The notes below the pieces were generated by a model. That model had not been told where the DNA came from and did not search any database. It worked only from the letters and a program-made list of their open reading frames with translations. Shown here in pieces: positions 7,943 to 16,722 of a stretch of DNA of 64,000 bases. The position numbers were made by a program, and so were the translations under genes. Origin of the DNA: Gordonia sp. SID5947. Its GTDB lineage: Bacteria; Actinomycetota; Actinomycetes; Mycobacteriales; Mycobacteriaceae. Within the stretch, counting starts at the first letter, position 1; each line of letters opens with the position of its first letter. The stretch is taken from positions 4,092,001-4,156,000 of the forward strand of contig NZ_WWHU01000001.1 in assembly GCF_009862785.1 (NCBI RefSeq), in the 5' to 3' direction.

Positions 7943-8356
7943 ATGGATGTGCCACGCGACGTCTCCTTGGAGGTGACGGCGCCGGCCGAACCGGGCCGCC
8001 TGCCACTTCTCCGCAGCACCCTGAGCGTCATGCTCGACGGTGCCGGGCTCGGCGCGGACACCGTCACGGACCTCACGGTGATGGCCGATGCCATCGGAGA
8101 ACTGGTGGTCTCGTGCTCGCCGCGAGGTGCGACGGTCACGTACGCGGTGACCACGCGGGAACTGTCCACCGATGTGACGATCGTCGGGCAGTTGGCCGAC
8201 CAGCTGAGCCTGCCGACCGATGGTCTCGCCTGGCGCCTGGTGGAAGCGACGACCGACGAGGCGTCGGTGACCACCGGAGACGACGGGCGGGTACAGGTGG
8301 CGTGCCGTGCCAGGCATATGCCGCCGCAGGCCGCGGCGGCGCCAGGGAATCCGTAG
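7943..8356 (+). CDS. Divergent RsbW/UsfX-like anti-sigma factor (HATPase-fold)
   Basis: A 137-residue protein similar in layout to the UsfX/RsbW anti-SigF kinase family: an N-terminal strand (DVSLEVTAPAEPGRLPLLR), a long helix (DTVTDLTVMADAIGELVVSC) where RsbW carries its ATP-binding N box, then strands, and a C-terminal segment LAWRLVEATTDEASV that mirrors the C-terminus of UsfX. The usual N-box acidic residue and asparagine (as in VDEAxxN) are not evident, so ATP binding or kinase activity may be lost. ATG 7943 is chosen because homology starts there. With the consensus SigF promoter upstream it could provide negative feedback on SigF. Homology is moderate. Confidence 0.6.
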   Translation: MDVPRDVSLEVTAPAEPGRLPLLRSTLSVMLDGAGLGADTVTDLTVMADAIGELVVSCSPRGATVTYAVTTRELSTDVTIVGQLADQLSLPTDGLAWRLVEATTDEASVTTGDDGRVQVACRARHMPPQAAAAPGNP

Positions 8357-8448
8357 GGACGCGGCCACCAGGTCATCGCGGGCCCGTCACGCGGCGCCGA
8401 ACCGCATCTGTGGCACTCTGGTTTCGCGTGTCACGAGGGGGATCGGGT

Positions 8449-9390
8449 ATGTCCACGAGCGGATGGACCGCGGCTGAGTCGCCGCGGATGGACGGCAAGA
8501 CCGTAGTGATCACCGGTGCCAATTCTGGTATCGGTCTGGAGACGACGCGACATCTCGCCCGGCTCGGGGCGCGGGTGGTGATGGCCTGCCGCAACGTCGA
8601 CGCCGCGACCGCGGCGCGGTCGGACATCCGAGCAACCGTGCCCGACGCACACGTCGACATCGTGCAGTTGGATCTCGGAGACCTCACATCGGTGCGCAAG
8701 GCGGCCGATGAGATGCTGCGCAGCCATCCCAGGATCGACGTGCTGGTCAACAATGCCGGCGTGATGGCCGGACGTCGTGAGTTGACCGCGGACGGTTTCG
8801 AGATGGATTTCGGTACCAGCTTCCTCGGCCACTTCGCCTTGACCGGACTCGTGCTGGAGCCGATGCTCGCCGCAGATGCGGCGCGAGTGGTCACGGTCGG
8901 CAGCAACGCGCACCGCGCGGGCGTCGTGGACCTTGACGACCTCGGTATGGATCGGACGTTCAGCACGTCTCGCGCCTACTCCCGGGCGAAGTTCGCCCAG
9001 TTGGTGTTCGCGGTCGAACTGCAGCGTCGGTTGGTGGCGAGCGGACATACGACGCCGATCTCGTTGGCCGCGCATCCCGGAGCCACCCACAGTGGCGTGA
9101 TGCGCGATTCGGGTCGTCTGTTGCAGTGGTTGTTCACCACGCCGTCGCTGCACTGGCTGCGGCGCACCTTCATCATGGAGGGACCCGACGGTGCGCTGCC
9201 GTCGGTACGGGCCGCCTGCGACCCGGGCGCGATCGGGGGTCAGTACTACGGACCGTCGGGGCCGTTGCAGTTCACCGGACCGCCGGTGCTCGTGGTGCCG
9301 AGTCCTCGCGTGTTCGATGTGGAGCTCGGAAGCCGGTTGTGGGACAAGGCAGAAGAACTGACCGGAGTGACCTACGCCTTTTCGCGGTGA
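8449..9390 (+). CDS. SDR family oxidoreductase (retinol dehydrogenase/protochlorophyllide reductase-like)
   Basis: A 313-residue extended SDR. It starts with the subgroup hallmark SGWTAAESP followed by TGANSGIG (residues 20-27), has NNAGVMAGRRELTADGFEMD as in RDH/WWOX-like SDRs, and carries the catalytic YSRAK near residue 175. ATG 8449 is chosen because the tryptophan-containing N-terminus is conserved in this subgroup; ATG 8488 would remove it. Members reduce lipid-like or aromatic carbonyls. It is not obviously in an operon: 92 bases separate it from the anti-sigma-like gene, and the next gene is convergent. Confidence 0.85.
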   Translation: MSTSGWTAAESPRMDGKTVVITGANSGIGLETTRHLARLGARVVMACRNVDAATAARSDIRATVPDAHVDIVQLDLGDLTSVRKAADEMLRSHPRIDVLVNNAGVMAGRRELTADGFEMDFGTSFLGHFALTGLVLEPMLAADAARVVTVGSNAHRAGVVDLDDLGMDRTFSTSRAYSRAKFAQLVFAVELQRRLVASGHTTPISLAAHPGATHSGVMRDSGRLLQWLFTTPSLHWLRRTFIMEGPDGALPSVRAACDPGAIGGQYYGPSGPLQFTGPPVLVVPSPRVFDVELGSRLWDKAEELTGVTYAFSR

Positions 9391-9409
9391 CTGCTCTGCG
9401 GCGTCGGCC

Positions 9410-10240
9410 TCAGGCCCCTACCGCGCTCAGCATGGCCAGCTTCTGGTGACTCTCGGTGCCCGGTGTTGCCGTGTAGACGAGCAGGGCTTGCGAACCGTCG
9501 GGGTCGAGAAGGGTCTGGCAGAACACCTCGATCAGCCCGAGTTCCGGATGGAGAAGGCGCTTGCGCTGATCGGTCAGCGACGCCGCGACGTCGTGCCGGC
9601 CCCAGACCTCGGCGAATTCCGGACTCGCCGCGAGTAACGCCTCGGCGACCTCACCCGCGCGTGAACCCGGCCCTTCGCGGGTCACCGCCGCCCGGAGTCG
9701 GGCGGTGTGTGCCCGCGCGTGGTGGTCGTGGTCATCGGCCGGAAAGCGTTGTCGGGTGGCGGGATCGGTGAACCACCGATAGGCGACGCTGCGAGCGAGC
9801 CCGGTGAAGTGTGTTTCGTCGCCGACCAGTGCGACCGCGGGCGACGTCTGCACGAGGGTCTCGCCCGCGCTGTTCACCACCATCGCGGGTGTATCGGCGA
9901 GGCGGTCCAGGATGCGCATCATGCCCGGACCCACGTGGTCGGGAATCGCCTTGCGGTCAGGGGCATTGTGTCCGGCGAGGCGGAAGAGGTGGTCTCGCTC
10001 GTCCAGGGTGAGATGCAGCGCACGCGCGATCGCTGCGACCATCTGATCGGACGGTTGTGGTCCGCGCTGCTGCTCGAGACGGCTGTAGTAGTCGGTGGAC
10101 ATCCCGGCGATCATCGCGACCTCTTCGCGACGGAGTCCGCTTGTCCGGCGACGACGGCCGGGCGGCAGGCCGACGTCGGCCGGGGCGAGCGCCTCACGCC
10201 GGCGCCGTAGGAACTCGGCGAGTCCGGGGCGGTCGATCAC
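9410..10240 (-). CDS. MmyB-type XRE-family transcriptional regulator
   Basis: A 276-residue DNA-binding regulator. The N-terminal HTH_XRE region reads RRRTSGLRREEVAMIAGMST DYYSRLEQQRG in two adjoining blocks; the C-terminal MmyB/PAS-like ligand-binding region holds SPEFAEVWGRHDV, HPELG and LLVYTATPGTESHQKL, all family hallmarks. GTG 10240 is chosen because the family begins near DRPGLAEFLRRRRE and GAGG lies 6 bases upstream; a longer frame to 10279 lacks support. It is divergent from the SDR at 10400, the usual arrangement for this family, so that SDR is its likely target. The inducer is unknown. Confidence 0.9.
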   Translation of the reverse strand: MIDRPGLAEFLRRRREALAPADVGLPPGRRRRTSGLRREEVAMIAGMSTDYYSRLEQQRGPQPSDQMVAAIARALHLTLDERDHLFRLAGHNAPDRKAIPDHVGPGMMRILDRLADTPAMVVNSAGETLVQTSPAVALVGDETHFTGLARSVAYRWFTDPATRQRFPADDHDHHARAHTARLRAAVTREGPGSRAGEVAEALLAASPEFAEVWGRHDVAASLTDQRKRLLHPELGLIEVFCQTLLDPDGSQALLVYTATPGTESHQKLAMLSAVGA

Positions 10241-10399
10241 TGAACCTCGATTCTGTGCTGCGCGGTGGCTGTCCACCACTGTTCCGCATCCTCATGCCGG
10301 TATCCAGGGATCGGCGATCCGTGGATGACCGCATCCTTGATGCGCCGGCGCGAAGACGGTGAAGTCGAGGTGACACCACGTCGGAGCGAAGGAGAAATC

Positions 10400-11149
10400 A
10401 TGAAGATCAGCGGCAACACCATTTTCATCCCCGGAGCCACCTCCGGTATCGGTCTCGGGCTGGCGCTGCGCCTCCACGAAGCCGGCAATCGGGTCATCGT
10501 CGGCGGACGGCGCGTGGAACTGTTGGATCAGATAGCCACCGACCATCCCGGCATCGAGACGATCCGGATCGACACCGCCGACGCAGCCGACGTCACTCGT
10601 GCCTCGACCGACGTGCAGCAGCGGTACCCGGAGACCAACGTCGTGATCGCGATGGCAGGCATCATGCGTGCAGAGGATCTGAGCGGTGCGGGTTTCCTCG
10701 AGACCGCCGTCGTCGAGGTGGAGACGAACATCCTCGGTCCGCTGCGACTCGTGGCGGCGTTCGCCGAATTCCTCGCCACGCGCCCCGACGCCACCATCAT
10801 GACCGTGTCGTCGGGATTGGCGTTCACGCCGATGGCCGGCACCCCGACTTACAGCGCGACCAAGGCCGCGATCCATTCGTTCACCGACAGTCTGCGACTC
10901 CAGTTGGCGGACAAGGGCATCAGCGTCCTGGAGCTGGTTCCGCCTGCCGTCCGTACCGAGCTCATGCCGGGACAGGCAACCGCGGACTGGGCCATGCCGC
11001 TCGAGGAGTTCCTCGACGAGGTGATGGCGCTGTTGCCCACCGCGACCCGCGAGATCCTGGTGGAACGGGTCAAGCCGCTGCGCTTCTCCGCGCAAGAGGG
11101 CAACTACGACGACCTGATGGCTGCCCTCGCACACCAGGCCGCTTCCTGA
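10400..11149 (+). CDS. SDR family oxidoreductase (DltE-like)
   Basis: A 249-residue classical SDR, cytosolic. The cofactor loop reads PGATSGIG, with proline where the first threonine usually stands, then MAGIM in place of NNAG, and active site YSATK. This set of deviations is common in DltE-like SDRs. GAAGGAG precedes the ATG by 6 bases. It is divergent from the MmyB regulator, which probably represses it. The C-terminus (FSAQEGNYDDLMAAL) has no added domain. The substrate is unknown. Confidence 0.88.
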   Translation: MKISGNTIFIPGATSGIGLGLALRLHEAGNRVIVGGRRVELLDQIATDHPGIETIRIDTADAADVTRASTDVQQRYPETNVVIAMAGIMRAEDLSGAGFLETAVVEVETNILGPLRLVAAFAEFLATRPDATIMTVSSGLAFTPMAGTPTYSATKAAIHSFTDSLRLQLADKGISVLELVPPAVRTELMPGQATADWAMPLEEFLDEVMALLPTATREILVERVKPLRFSAQEGNYDDLMAALAHQAAS

Positions 11150-11250
11150 GGCGTTCCCCCACCCCCTGAGGAGCGTCCCCGGTTCCGTGAGGAGCGAGCT
11201 TGCGAGGGTCCCCTGGTCCCTGAGGAGCGAGCTTGCGAGCGTCACGAAGG
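11145..11250. repeat. Tandem imperfect 'CCTGAGGAGCGAGCTTGCGAG' intergenic repeats
   Basis: Four imperfect tandem copies of a unit centred on CCTGAGG(AGCGAGC) start near 11145, 11164, 11185 and 11218; the last two share CTTGCGAG. They fill the space between the SDR stop and the convergent GH15 stop. The same core in inverted orientation recurs at 26511-26617, so this is a dispersed intergenic family. It may aid termination between convergent genes. Confidence 0.7.
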
Positions 11251-11257
11251 GCGCCGA

Positions 11258-13021
11258 TCACGTCAACGAGTCCGCCGCCCGCACGAACGCCAGGTGGGAG
11301 AGGGCCTGCGGCGTGTTACCTGCCTGGCGGCCGCTGCCGACGTCGTACTCCTCGGAGAACAACCCGACGTCGTTGGCGGTCGCACACGCATGGTCCATCA
11401 GCTCCATCGCGTCGTCGTGCCGTCCGCTCATCGCGTACTGCGTGACCAGCCAGAATGTGCAGGCCAGGAACGGATGCTCGTCGCCGTCGAGTCCGTCGAC
11501 ACCGGAGCCGGTGCGATACCGATGAACCAGGCCGCCGCGCATCAGCACGCGTTCGATCTCCGCAACGGTCGCGAGCATGCGAGGGTCATCGGCCGCGCAG
11601 AACCCGACCTGGGGAAGCAACAACAACGACGCATCCACTTCGTCGGTGCCGGCGTACTGGACAAACCGTCCCGACACCGGATCGACCCCGGTGCTGTCGA
11701 TCTCGTCCCGGACCCGGTTGCGGAGCTCGCGCCAATGATCGGGCGAGCCGTCGAGATCGAAGCGTTCGCATGCGCGCACACCCCGATCGAAGGCCGCCCA
11801 GATCATCGCGCGTGAATGGGTGAACATGTGCGGGTCGCCGCGCATCTCCCAGATCCCGTTGTCGGGACGTTCGAGATTCGCCTCGACCTGCTCCAGCAAG
11901 GCCTTCTGCAGTGACCACGACAGCGGGGTCTCCGTGAGCCCGGCCTCGCGCGCGGACTCGAGGCCGCAGAGGACCTCACCGATCACGTCGCCCTGGTACT
12001 GGTTCACCGCGCCGTTCCCGATCCGGACCGGTGCGGCGTTCTGGTAGCCGGGCAGGTGCGGCAGGTTGCGCTCCTCGAGGTCGCGCTCGCCGGCGATGCC
12101 GTACATGATCTGCAGTTCCCGGGTGTTGCCGGCGATCGCGCGCATCAGCCAGTTCCGCCAGTGTTCGGCCACCCGGAGAAAGCCGTGATTGACCAGCGCC
12201 TCCAGGGTCAGCGAGGCGTCACGTAGCCAGACGTACCGGTAGTCCCAGTTGCGACTGCCGCCGAACTGTTCCGGAAGCGACGTGGTCGCGGCGGCGACGA
12301 TCCCCCCGGTGTCGAGATTGCTGAGCGCGCGCAACGTGATCAGCGACCGGACCATCTGGTCGTGGTGCGGTCCGGAGTGATCGATGCGACTCGACCACCC
12401 GGTCCACCAACCGACCGTCTGGTCGTGCAGCGTCTCGACGTCGAGGGGAGCGGGCTCGGACAGGTGCGATTGGTACCAGGTGAGCGTGAGGTCGACGGTG
12501 ACGTCAGGCTCCACGGTGAAGAAGCCGCGATGCACGTTCCCGTCGGCGTGCAGCGCGACGCCGCGCACGACCACTGCGTCCGGGCCCGCGATGGCACGCA
12601 GCGCGGGTCCCTCGGCGTCACCGACCTGTAGCACCCAGGGCACCGCCCGCGCGTAGTCGAAACGCATCCGCAGATCGGTCTGGAACTCGACGTGGCCCGA
12701 GACCCCGACGACGCGGCGCACGAGATCGACGCGGCCGCCGTCGAGGGGCATGAACTCGTGCACCTCGGCGACGCCGGTGCTCGTCTCCCACCGGGTGACG
12801 AGTACGAGGGTGTCGCCGGTGTACCGGCGACTGCACTGCGCCGATCCGTCGCGCGGCGCCAGCGACCAATGACCGTGCTCCTCGTCGCCGAGCAGGGCAG
12901 CGAAGATCGACGCAGAATCGTAGCGGGGCACGCAGAACCAGTCGATCTCGCCGCGGCGCGATACCAGTGCTGCGGTACGGCAGTCGCCGATCAGTGCATA
13001 GTCCTCGATGTTCGGGCGCAT
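11258..13021 (-). CDS. Glycoside hydrolase family 15 protein (trehalase/glucoamylase-like)
   Basis: A 587-residue cytosolic enzyme with the actinobacterial GH15 layout: an N-terminal beta-sandwich domain beginning PNIEDYALIGDCRTAALVSR, with a DWFCVPRYDS motif, and an (alpha/alpha)6 catalytic domain with NWDYRYVWLRDASLTLEAL near residue 260 and SHLAFVRAADSL at the C-terminus. In mycobacteria and Streptomyces this type includes a trehalase (Rv2402-like), so hydrolysis of trehalose or another alpha-glucoside is the best guess. ATG 13021 is chosen because the conserved N-terminus starts there. It is divergent from zwf with a 76-base gap, suggesting shared control of sugar entry into the pentose phosphate path. 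Confidence 0.9.
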   Translation of the reverse strand: MRPNIEDYALIGDCRTAALVSRRGEIDWFCVPRYDSASIFAALLGDEEHGHWSLAPRDGSAQCSRRYTGDTLVLVTRWETSTGVAEVHEFMPLDGGRVDLVRRVVGVSGHVEFQTDLRMRFDYARAVPWVLQVGDAEGPALRAIAGPDAVVVRGVALHADGNVHRGFFTVEPDVTVDLTLTWYQSHLSEPAPLDVETLHDQTVGWWTGWSSRIDHSGPHHDQMVRSLITLRALSNLDTGGIVAAATTSLPEQFGGSRNWDYRYVWLRDASLTLEALVNHGFLRVAEHWRNWLMRAIAGNTRELQIMYGIAGERDLEERNLPHLPGYQNAAPVRIGNGAVNQYQGDVIGEVLCGLESAREAGLTETPLSWSLQKALLEQVEANLERPDNGIWEMRGDPHMFTHSRAMIWAAFDRGVRACERFDLDGSPDHWRELRNRVRDEIDSTGVDPVSGRFVQYAGTDEVDASLLLLPQVGFCAADDPRMLATVAEIERVLMRGGLVHRYRTGSGVDGLDGDEHPFLACTFWLVTQYAMSGRHDDAMELMDHACATANDVGLFSEEYDVGSGRQAGNTPQALSHLAFVRAADSLT

Positions 13022-13097
13022 ACGTCGATTCTTACCGTCATCGGGCGCGTATCGGCGAGTTCGGCCATCGTGAGTTCGATGCGCGTTACCGTCGGGC

Positions 13098-14459
13098 ATG
13101 GCCGACACGACACTCTTCATCCTTGGTGCGACGGGCGACCTGACGTCACGCCTGCTGCTGCCGGCACTCGGGCAACTGCTCTCGCTCGAACCGGATCGCG
13201 ACGTTCGTCTTGTCGGGGTGGGGCGTCGAGAGATCTCCGACGACCAGTGGCGCAGCCGTGTACGCGACGCGTTCGGTGGCGACGCGGCGCCCGCGGCCGC
13301 GCGACTCGCGGACTCGACGACCTACCTGCAAGCAGATATCGGTTCCGCCGAGGGGCTTCGCACGATCTTCGGGGCGGCGCACGGCCGCCCGATCCTGTAC
13401 TTCGCCGTCCCGCCCGCGATCGCGCAGGAATCGTGTCAGGCGATGACGGGTGTGGACCTGCCCGCCGGAACGATGCTCGCCCTGGAGAAGCCGTTCGGTA
13501 CGGACGAGGCGAGCGCCCACGAGTTCAACGAGACGTTGGCGCGCCTCGTCCCGGAGAACCAGGTGTTCCGCGTGGATCACTTCCTGGGTCAGTCGGTCCT
13601 TCTGGACCTGATCGGGGTGCGGTTCGCCAATCGGGTGTTCGAGCCGGTCTGGTCGGCCGATCACATCGAATCGGTCCTCATCCGCTACGACGAGACGCTC
13701 GGCCTCGAAGGTCGTGCAGGTTACTACGACAAAGCGGGCGCATTCGTCGACATGCTTCAGAGCCATCTGCTGGAGTTGCTCTCGGTGGTGGCGATGGATT
13801 CGCCGGCGTCGCTGGGCGAGCGCGATCTACGTGACGCCACCGCGGCCGCCCTGCGTGCCACCCGCGTCTGGGAGGGTGATCCCGTTCGTGCCTCGCATCG
13901 CGCGAGGTACACCGCCGGTGAGGTGGACGGACATCAGCTGCCGTCCTACACCGACGAGGAGGGCGTCGATCCGTCGCGTAACACCGAGACGCTCGCCGAG
14001 GCGACCTTCGAGGTGCGCACCGCCCGCTGGGCGGGTGTGCCGTTCACGTTGCGGTCGGGCAAGGCGATCGAACCCGCGGTCAAGGAGATCGCACTCACCT
14101 TTCGGCCGGTACGTCACCTGCCAGAACAGTTCCGCGGTGAGGCCGCGAGAAATGTCCTGAGATTCTCCTTCGGTCCGGACACGATGTCGTTGCGGGTCAA
14201 CGTGCATGACGGTTCGCATCCGTTCGACCTCAAGGCAACCGGGCTGGAGGCCGATCTGGGCGTAGGGTCGCCCCGGGCGTATTCGGAGGTGCTGTCCGGG
14301 ATTCTCGACGGCGACGCGACGCTCGCGGTCCGAGGCGACACCGCCGAACAATGCTGGCGTATCGTCGAGCCGATCCTCGACGCCTGGCGGAACGATCAGG
14401 TGCCGATCGACGAGTACCCGGCCGGATCGAGCGGCCCGACGGGGTGGCCGCAGTGGTGA
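13098..14459 (+). CDS. zwf: Glucose-6-phosphate dehydrogenase
   Basis: A 453-residue G6PD that oxidises glucose-6-phosphate to 6-phosphogluconolactone with NADP. The N-terminal Rossmann motif GATGDLTSRLL is at residues 10-20, EKPFG near residue 133, and the substrate-binding signature RVDHFLGQ near residue 157; FTLRSGKAI follows later. It stands apart from a tkt-tal-opcA cluster, the usual home of the main actinobacterial zwf, so it may be a second copy; that is inference from context only. The next gene's GTG overlaps its stop by 3 bases. Divergent from the GH15 gene. Confidence 0.93.
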   Translation: MADTTLFILGATGDLTSRLLLPALGQLLSLEPDRDVRLVGVGRREISDDQWRSRVRDAFGGDAAPAAARLADSTTYLQADIGSAEGLRTIFGAAHGRPILYFAVPPAIAQESCQAMTGVDLPAGTMLALEKPFGTDEASAHEFNETLARLVPENQVFRVDHFLGQSVLLDLIGVRFANRVFEPVWSADHIESVLIRYDETLGLEGRAGYYDKAGAFVDMLQSHLLELLSVVAMDSPASLGERDLRDATAAALRATRVWEGDPVRASHRARYTAGEVDGHQLPSYTDEEGVDPSRNTETLAEATFEVRTARWAGVPFTLRSGKAIEPAVKEIALTFRPVRHLPEQFRGEAARNVLRFSFGPDTMSLRVNVHDGSHPFDLKATGLEADLGVGSPRAYSEVLSGILDGDATLAVRGDTAEQCWRIVEPILDAWRNDQVPIDEYPAGSSGPTGWPQW

Positions 14460-15613
14460 GCGCCCGTGCGCAGCCGATGTCCCTGCGCACGGACCCACAG
14501 GTCCTCGACGATCTGCGAACGCGTTTGAGGGCGACGCGCTGGCCGGATTCTCCCGCCGGGTGGTCGCTGGGCGCCGACACCGACTACCTCCGAGAGCTGA
14601 TCGGTTACTGGGCAGACGAATTCGATTGGTCGGCACAGGTATCCACGATGGAGCGACTGCCACACCTGCGAGTCACGCTCGGCGGCCTCGGGATACACGT
14701 CGTCCATGCGCGAGCAACCGACCGGAGCGCACCCGTGATGCCGTTGCTGCTGAATCACGGTTGGCCGGACTCGTTCTGGCGGTACCTCAAGGTGATCCCG
14801 CTGCTGAGTGATCCCGCCGCCCACGGTGGCGATCCGGCGGACGCCTTCGACGTGATCGTCCCGGACATGCCCGGCTTCGGCTACTCCGAGCAACCCGCGC
14901 ATCCCTACGATTCGATCGCGGTGGCCATGCTGTGGGCGGAGCTGATGACCGAGCTGGGGTACGAGCGATTCGGTACCGCCGGTGGGGACATGGGCAGTCA
15001 TGTCGCCCGATACCTCGCGCTCGATCAACCGGAGCGAGTCGTCGCCGTCCACCGCACGGACGCCGGGATGCCCAGGTATGGCGGTGATCCGGACGACCTC
15101 ACCGACGACGAACGGGCGTGGATCGAGGCCGGGACGGTCTGGTCTCGCACCGAAGGCGGCTACGCGGCGATCCACAGCACCAAGCCGGATACGGTCGCAG
15201 TCGGTCTCACGGATTCGCCTGCGGGTCTCGCGGCGTGGATCGTCGAAAAACTGCGCGGGTGGAGTGACTGCGACGGTGACATCGAGAAGGTGTTCACGAA
15301 GGACGAGATCTTGACCCTGCTCACCCAGTACTGGGTCACCGGGTGCATCGGGTCGTCGATGCGCGTGTACCACGCCAATGCGGTGATGCCACTCGATCAG
15401 CACACCCGGCGCGTAGAGGTGCCGTCCGGCTTCTCGCTGTTCGGCGGAGATGAGCTCAAACCGCCGCGCGACTGGCTCGAGCGGACCGCGAACGTGGTCA
15501 GCGTGACCGAGCCCGAACACGGCGGGCACTTCGCCTCGTTCGAAGAGCCTGAGCGCTACGCCCAGGAACTCCGCGACTTCTTCCGTCCGTTCCGCGAGGA
15601 GTTCGCCGGCTGA
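14456..15613 (+). CDS. Epoxide hydrolase family protein (alpha/beta hydrolase with EHN domain)
   Basis: About 385 residues. An N-terminal EHN domain (LRTRLRATRWPDSP, YWADEFDW) is followed by an alpha/beta-hydrolase fold with oxyanion motif HGWPDSFW, nucleophile elbow GGDMGSH (aspartate as nucleophile, as in epoxide hydrolases) and catalytic histidine in EHGGHFASFEEPE. It would open epoxides to diols through a covalent ester intermediate. GTG 14456 overlaps the zwf stop and suggests translational coupling; ATG 14477 (MSLRTDPQ) is an equally possible start. The pairing with zwf has no obvious biochemical logic. Confidence 0.88.
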   Translation: MSARAQPMSLRTDPQVLDDLRTRLRATRWPDSPAGWSLGADTDYLRELIGYWADEFDWSAQVSTMERLPHLRVTLGGLGIHVVHARATDRSAPVMPLLLNHGWPDSFWRYLKVIPLLSDPAAHGGDPADAFDVIVPDMPGFGYSEQPAHPYDSIAVAMLWAELMTELGYERFGTAGGDMGSHVARYLALDQPERVVAVHRTDAGMPRYGGDPDDLTDDERAWIEAGTVWSRTEGGYAAIHSTKPDTVAVGLTDSPAGLAAWIVEKLRGWSDCDGDIEKVFTKDEILTLLTQYWVTGCIGSSMRVYHANAVMPLDQHTRRVEVPSGFSLFGGDELKPPRDWLERTANVVSVTEPEHGGHFASFEEPERYAQELRDFFRPFREEFAG

Positions 15614-15664
15614 TCGGTCCGCACGAGTCCGGGTGGCGATCGAGCAGGAATCAAGAAGTGTTCC

Positions 15665-15678
15665 GGCCCGATCGGGCC
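15665..15678. promoter_or_regulatory. 14-bp perfect palindrome (GGCCCGATCGGGCC) upstream of VOC gene
   Basis: GGCCCGATCGGGCC is perfectly self-complementary and sits 13 bases before the ATG of the VOC gene, a position that could suit an operator or a transcript-end hairpin of the upstream gene. No regulator is adjacent. Confidence 0.3.
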
Positions 15679-15691
15679 TAACGTCATCTGC

Positions 15692-16309
15692 ATGACAACA
15701 ATCACCGGCATCACCCTCGACGTTCCCGACACCGCTGCGGCGAAGACCTTCTACGACAAAGCCTTCGGATTGGATGACCGGCTCCGGTTCCGGACCGCCG
15801 AGCAGCCGACCGCCGGCTTCCGCGGATTCGTCCTGTCGCTGGTCGTGGCCGACCCAGGGGTCGTGGACTCGCTCATCCATCCCGCTCTCGACGCGGGTGC
15901 AACCGAACTCAAACCGGTCAAGAAGTCGTTCTGGGGCTACGGCGGCGTGATCCAGGCGCCGGATGGGGCCATCTGGAAGGTTGCGACGTCGAACAAGAAG
16001 GCGTCGGGAGCGCCGGCCCGTCAGGTCGACGACATCGTGCTTCTCATCGGCGCCGACGACGTGGCCGCCAGCAAGAAGTTCTACGTCGACCACGGCCTCG
16101 ACGTCGCGAAGAGCTTCGGCCGGAAATACGTCGAGTTCGCGAGCGCATCCGACTCGGTGAAGTTGGCGCTCTATGGCCGGCGTGCCGCAGCCAAGGACGC
16201 AGGGGTGGACGCCGATGGCAGCGGATCGCATCGGGTGATCGTGGGTAGTGCCGGTGAGTCGTTCACCGACCCCGACGGTTTCGTCTGGGAGCCGACCGCG
16301 ACCACATAG
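15692..16309 (+). CDS. VOC (glyoxalase/bleomycin-resistance) family protein, two-module
   Basis: A 205-residue protein built from two vicinal-oxygen-chelate beta-alpha-beta modules: ITGITLDVPDTAAAKTFYDK (residues 4-23) and VDDIVLLIGADDVAASKKFY (about 112-131), each followed by a strand ending near GVIQAPDGAIWKV or FTDPDGFVWEPT. Two modules in one chain give a single metal or ligand site. Members include dioxygenases, glyoxalase-like enzymes and antibiotic-binding proteins; nothing fixes the role here. Start ATG 15692 opens with the first conserved strand. Confidence 0.85.
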   Translation: MTTITGITLDVPDTAAAKTFYDKAFGLDDRLRFRTAEQPTAGFRGFVLSLVVADPGVVDSLIHPALDAGATELKPVKKSFWGYGGVIQAPDGAIWKVATSNKKASGAPARQVDDIVLLIGADDVAASKKFYVDHGLDVAKSFGRKYVEFASASDSVKLALYGRRAAAKDAGVDADGSGSHRVIVGSAGESFTDPDGFVWEPTATT

Positions 16310-16722
16310 GAAGAAATCAGTACGGTTCGACGCAGACCTCGGTGCTCGCGATGCGGCATCACTGACATCGCGTCCCGATCACTGGAACCGATCGATGCCG
16401 CGCTGCGTCATAGAGCTGTGAGAGATCTTCTCGGGCAGAAGCGCTGAACCGGAACACAACCCGATCCTTCGCACCTGGCACAACGGCTCACTGGCCGGGA
16501 CCGCATTCACGCTTCGCGGGCATCAGATCGTGTGCGTGCAACAGACATGAAGATGTGTGTGGCAATGCAGAGCGCGACTCGGCTCGCGTCGTGATCCTCG
16601 TGTCGATCGCGGACTCGCACGACTCGACGTCGTCGACTCGCCGAACATGATCGGGCACGATGATTTCCGCGGACGCGCGGAGTCTCACCTTTCATCACCG
16701 TCGAGAGTGCAGGGAGCATCGC
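16310..16722. other. Intergenic region of 413 bases, no gene recognised
   Basis: Between the VOC stop and the DHFR-fold gene. Short frames exist on both strands but none shows a recognisable motif or a ribosome site, and no tRNA-like structure was seen. Possibly an eroded gene; no family can be named. Confidence 0.4.

Noticed and set aside
8421..8450. GTTT ... GGGTAT pair upstream of the SDR at 8449
   Set aside because: The spacer is 20 bases, too long for SigF, and GGGTAT overlaps the start codon whose downstream codons are conserved.
11145..11250. Repeat array considered as CRISPR
   Set aside because: Units are imperfect, unevenly spaced, lack unique spacers of constant length, and no cas gene is near.
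14396..16231. A 611-codon minus-strand frame opposite the epoxide hydrolase and VOC genes
   Set aside because: Shadow frame of high-GC coding DNA; no motif seen.
16488..16688. 66-codon minus-strand frame in the 413-base gap
   Set aside because: No ribosome site, no recognisable motif, and composition like a shadow frame.
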